A stretch of DNA of 8,618 nt from an uncultured Actinomycetes bacterium. GTDB taxonomy: Bacteria > Actinomycetota > Acidimicrobiia > IMCC26256 > PALSA-555. The stretch lies in contig CALEYV010000074.1 in the NCBI GenBank assembly GCA_937927875.1, positions 1 to 8,618 of the forward strand. The letters run 5' to 3'. The notes beneath the pieces were generated by a model. That model had not been told where the DNA came from and ran no database searches. It saw only the letters and a list, made by a program, of their open reading frames with translations. Of the stretch, positions 6,597 to 8,618 are shown piece after piece; position 1 is the first letter of the stretch, and each line of letters begins with the position of its first letter. The position numbers were made by a program, and so were the translations under genes.

Positions 6597-7054
6597 CGCC
6601 CGGGCTCGACGTCCGGTCGGCCATCGAGCGCATCGTCTACGGGTACGCCGAGCGCGTCGACGCCGGCGACTTCGAGGGGCTGGCGGCGCTCTTCGCGCAC
6701 GCCACCTACAAGGGCGGCGGCCCCGACGACCCGGGCGTGGTCGGTGCCGACGCGGTGCTCGCCATCCAGGAGCGCATGGTGCGGCGCTACCCGGACGGGA
6801 CGCCGCGCACCAAACACGTCACCACCAACCTCGTGATCGACGCCGACGAGCAAGCCGGCACCGCTTCCGCCCGCTCCTCTTTCACCGTGCTGCAGCAGGT
6901 CGACGATTTCCCGCTCCAGGTCGTGATCGCGGGCCGGTACCACGACCGCTTCGAACGAGCGGACGGGGAGTGGCGGCTCACCGAGCGCGTGATCTTCTGC
7001 GACCTCATCGGGGACCTCAGCCACCACCTCGCCGTCGACCCGTTCCGGACCTGA
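6593..7054 (+). CDS. SnoaL-like / NTF2-fold protein
   Basis: 153 residues of the SnoaL-like (NTF2) superfamily. The opening helix IERIVYGYAERVDAGDFEGLAALF (about 11-34) is the family signature. It is followed by a helix with IQERMVRRYPDG, then TKHVTTNLVID (73-83, with the conserved His75 and Asn79), and finally long strands ending in GEWRLTERVIF. The fold makes a cone-shaped pocket used by ketosteroid isomerases, scytalone dehydratase, polyketide cyclases and aromatic-ring-dioxygenase beta subunits. The layout here is closest to the SnoaL_4-type proteins whose reactions are mostly unknown. The GTG start lies inside the GTGA overlap with the ABM gene. In this setting an isomerase, dehydratase or hydratase on an oxidised lipid or steroid intermediate is possible but unproven. 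Confidence 0.82.
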   Translation: MTPGLDVRSAIERIVYGYAERVDAGDFEGLAALFAHATYKGGGPDDPGVVGADAVLAIQERMVRRYPDGTPRTKHVTTNLVIDADEQAGTASARSSFTVLQQVDDFPLQVVIAGRYHDRFERADGEWRLTERVIFCDLIGDLSHHLAVDPFRT

Positions 7055-7056
7055 GC

Positions 7057-7842
7057 GTGCTGCACGTCGAGGACGCCGACCGCGTCCGCCTCGTGACCCT
7101 CGACCGTCCCGGCGCGCGCAACGCGCTCGACACCGAGCACTACGACGCCCTCGCCGAGGCCCTCGGTGAGGCGGCCGAGCGACCCGACGTCGCGGTCCTC
7201 GTCATCACCGGCACCCAAGGGGCGTTCTGCGCCGGCCAAGACCTGGGCGAGATGGGCCGCCTCGCCGACCTCCCGCCGTCGGCCCAACCACGCAGCGAGC
7301 ATTCCTTCCAGCGCTTCGTCGCCGCGCTCGAGACGTTCCCGAAGCCGCTCGTCGCGGCGGTGAACGGCGTCGCGGTCGGGCTCGGCGTCACGATGCTGCC
7401 GTACTGCGACCTCGTCCTCGTCGCCGAGGACGCCCGCCTCCGCGCCCCGTTCGCGAGCCTCGGCGTGGTCCCGGAGGCAGGCGGCAGCTTCACGCTTCCC
7501 GTCGCCATGGGCCAGCAGCCCGCGGCGTGGGCGTTGCTCACCGGAGCATGGATCGACGCCGCCACCGCGCAGGCCACAGGGCTGGCGTGGCGCATGTGCG
7601 CACCCGACCAGCTGCTCCCCGAGGCGCTCGCGGTCGCCCGCGACATGGCTCGGCTGCCGATCGTCTCGCTGGTCGAGACCAAGCGGCTGCTCCGCACCGG
7701 CTGGGTCGACGCGGCGAAGGGCGCCCGGGCCCGGGAGGAGGCGGTGTTCGCGCGGCTCACCGGCGCGCCGGCGAACCGGGAGGCGATCGCGGCGTTCCTC
7801 GAGAAGCGGGAGCCCGACTTCGCCCAGCTGCCTCCCGAGTAA
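7057..7842 (+). CDS. Crotonase-fold protein, probable delta3-delta2-enoyl-CoA isomerase type
   Basis: 261 residues from the GTG at 7057, the usual length for a single-domain crotonase. The frame is open further left, but that part overlaps the SnoaL-like gene and is not family-like. LDRPGARNALD (15-25) and the first oxyanion loop GAFCAGQDL (55-63) are standard. The second oxyanion region AVNGVAVGLGVTMLPYCD (101-118) lacks the first hydratase glutamate (normally GGGxEL). RAPFASLGVVPEAGG (129-143) lacks the second (normally PExxLG) but carries Glu140, the position used by ECI2/peroxisomal-type enoyl-CoA isomerases (SPEGCSS in the human protein). I therefore expect double-bond isomerisation rather than hydration of an acyl-CoA; it would otherwise be listed simply as an EchA homologue. 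The start is two bases after the SnoaL-like stop. Confidence 0.87.
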   Translation: MLHVEDADRVRLVTLDRPGARNALDTEHYDALAEALGEAAERPDVAVLVITGTQGAFCAGQDLGEMGRLADLPPSAQPRSEHSFQRFVAALETFPKPLVAAVNGVAVGLGVTMLPYCDLVLVAEDARLRAPFASLGVVPEAGGSFTLPVAMGQQPAAWALLTGAWIDAATAQATGLAWRMCAPDQLLPEALAVARDMARLPIVSLVETKRLLRTGWVDAAKGARAREEAVFARLTGAPANREAIAAFLEKREPDFAQLPPE

Positions 7843-7843
7843 A

Positions 7844-7858
7844 GTCCGGTGTCCGGAC
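7844..7858. repeat. Short inverted repeat before the ferredoxin gene
   Basis: GTCCGG-TGT-CCGGAC is a perfect 6-bp-arm inverted repeat immediately after the crotonase stop (TAA 7840-7842) and just before the ferredoxin ribosome-binding site. It has no U-tract, so it is not a classical terminator. It could be a small mRNA hairpin that protects or sets the level of the ferredoxin message, a regulator half-site pair, or chance in GC-rich DNA. Confidence 0.35.
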
Positions 7859-7861
7859 CGA

Positions 7862-7868
7862 GAGGAGG
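7862..7868 (+). promoter_or_regulatory. Strong ribosome-binding site that decides the ferredoxin start
   Basis: GAGGAGG is nearly complementary to the 16S tail and lies four bases before the ATG at 7873. It fixes that ATG as the start, since the in-frame GTG at 7849 has no such site and falls inside the inverted repeat. Most other genes on this arm rely on overlap with weak sites, so the ferredoxin may be translated more strongly than its neighbours. Confidence 0.65.
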
Positions 7869-7872
7869 CGTG

Positions 7873-8073
7873 ATGGCTTGGAAGGTCGTGGTCGACTTCG
7901 ACGTATGCGAGAGCAACGCCATCTGCATGGGCATCGCCCCCGAGGTCTTCGAGGTCCGTGACGACGACTTCCTCTACCTCCTGCAGGAGGAGCCGCCGGA
8001 CGACCTCCGTCCCAAGGTGGAGCAGGCCGTACGGCAGTGCCCGAAGCAGGCCATCTCGATCGTCGAGGAATAG
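7873..8073 (+). CDS. Small P450-type ferredoxin, probable [3Fe-4S]
   Basis: 66 residues, an electron carrier of the actinobacterial ferredoxin family that serves cytochromes P450. Cluster ligands are Cys12, Cys18 and Cys56, arranged as CESNAIC and CP. The third residue of the first motif (position 15), which is Cys in [4Fe-4S] forms, is Asn here, so a [3Fe-4S] cluster is likely; this position varies (His, Asn, Tyr and others) among mycobacterial P450 ferredoxins and tunes potential. The tail is acidic (DDDF, EEPPDD, VEE), suitable for docking. The ATG at 7873 was chosen over the in-frame GTG at 7849 because GAGGAGG lies six to eight bases upstream, the strongest ribosome-binding site on this arm. 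The likely client is the P450 on the other arm; no ferredoxin reductase is in the window. Confidence 0.92.
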   Translation: MAWKVVVDFDVCESNAICMGIAPEVFEVRDDDFLYLLQEEPPDDLRPKVEQAVRQCPKQAISIVEE

Positions 8074-8103
8074 CTCCCGCCTGCCGTCCCGCCGCGGCCC
8101 CCG

Positions 8104-8618
8104 GTGAGCCCCGAGCCCAACATCGTCGACGGCCACGGCCCCGACGACGCCTTCCCGCCCGGTCCCGAGCTGGCCCGCCTCGTCGACGCGCTTCGCCGCG
8201 TCACCGACCTGGTCGTGCGCCCCGGCGCGCCGCCGGGCGACCTCGAGGCGGCCGCCGAGCACGTCGAGGCAGCCCGCGACCGGCTCGAGCGATCGACCCG
8301 GCCCTGGCGCGTCTCGATGCCAGCCCGGCCGAGCACCGACCTCGCGCCCCACGACTTCTTCCCGTTCAGCCCCATGATCGGCCTCTACAGTCCGATCGCG
8401 GCGCCGGTCCACTGCGACCTGCGGGACGGCGGGGTCGTCGGTCACGCGACGTTCGGCGCCGCCTACGAGGGACCGCCGGGCTGCGTGCACGGCGGGATCA
8501 TCGCGGGCCTGTTCGACGAGGTCCTCGGGGTGGCGAACATCGCGGCCGGCATGGGGGCCATGACCGGGACCCTCACCATCGTGTACCGCAGCCCCACCCC
8601 GCTGTACACCGAGCTCCG
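8104..8618 (+). CDS. PaaI/THEM4-like hotdog-fold thioesterase, partial (runs off right edge)
   Basis: The GTG at 8104 opens a frame that stays open for 171 codons to the window edge. Residues 1-80 are a charged, Pro-rich and partly helical leader (PELARLVDALRRVTDL, then an alpha-helical AAAEHVEAARDRLER) preceding the catalytic domain. The hotdog part shows HATFGAAYEGPPGCVHGG with His129, Gly130 and Gly131, then IIAGLFDEVLG with Asp138 nine residues after the His, the HGG...D layout of PaaI/THEM4-type acyl-CoA thioesterases. The strand TGTLTIVYRSPTPLYTEL is also typical. It would release free acids from acyl-CoA and so guard the CoA pool during catabolism. The start is 30 bases after the ferredoxin stop with no clear ribosome-binding site, so a different start is possible. 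The C-terminus is missing from the window. Confidence 0.82.
   Translation, partial: MSPEPNIVDGHGPDDAFPPGPELARLVDALRRVTDLVVRPGAPPGDLEAAAEHVEAARDRLERSTRPWRVSMPARPSTDLAPHDFFPFSPMIGLYSPIAAPVHCDLRDGGVVGHATFGAAYEGPPGCVHGGIIAGLFDEVLGVANIAAGMGAMTGTLTIVYRSPTPLYTEL

Noticed and set aside
6787..8490. 567-codon minus-strand open frame spanning the crotonase, ferredoxin and thioesterase genes
   Set aside because: It covers three plus-strand genes with clear families and crosses their boundaries, and its sequence is Arg/Gly/Asp-rich without motifs.

Overview
The window is very GC-rich with dense, overlapping gene packing and frequent GTG starts, which fits an actinobacterium. The membrane-anchored, Thr/Pro-linkered type-1 binding protein and the mix of lipid-catabolism families suggest a lineage near Acidimicrobiia or the mycobacterial/nocardial group, but the sequence alone does not fix the taxon. 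I see no rRNA, tRNA, CRISPR array, transposase or phage gene, and no gene-free stretch longer than about 100 bases.

The layout is two divergent gene sets facing away from one 92-bp spacer (4469-4560). Leftward, on the minus strand, lie a cytochrome P450 of the CYP125/CYP124/CYP142-like type (3254-4468), a four- to five-helix membrane protein of unknown function (2731 to about 3219), an APH-fold kinase of the FadE36/ACAD10-11 type (1688-2662, probably starting further upstream), a membrane-anchored type-1 periplasmic-binding protein (245-1654), and the N-terminal third of a short-chain dehydrogenase that runs off the left edge (1-245). Rightward, on the plus strand, lie an amidohydrolase of the N-acyl-D-amino-acid deacylase family (4561-6285), an antibiotic-biosynthesis-monooxygenase (ABM) domain protein (6288-6596), a SnoaL/NTF2-fold protein (6593-7054), a crotonase-fold protein with an isomerase-like active site (7057-7842), a small 3Fe-4S-type ferredoxin (7873-8073), and a PaaI/THEM4-like hotdog thioesterase that runs off the right edge (8104-8618). 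Most neighbours overlap or sit within about 35 bases of each other, so each arm looks like one operon.

Read together, the genes look like a catabolic island for a CoA-activated, partly aliphatic substrate such as a steroid side chain, branched lipid, isoprenoid or amide-conjugated lipid. The P450 and the ferredoxin lie on opposite arms but form a plausible redox pair. The crotonase-fold protein, APH kinase, dehydrogenase and thioesterase are acyl-CoA-type functions, and the amidohydrolase could release an acid from an amide or cyclic imide. The divergent spacer carries a near-match to the KstR operator consensus of cholesterol catabolism, almost equidistant from the two start codons, so one regulator could control both arms. 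The substrate is not determined.

The least ordinary points are that spacer, two leftward genes whose expected N-termini have no ATG/GTG/TTG start (an ATC with a well-placed ribosome-binding site, and a CTG in a CTGA stop-start overlap), a crotonase lacking both hydratase glutamates, and an amidohydrolase with an atypical second half of its metal site.
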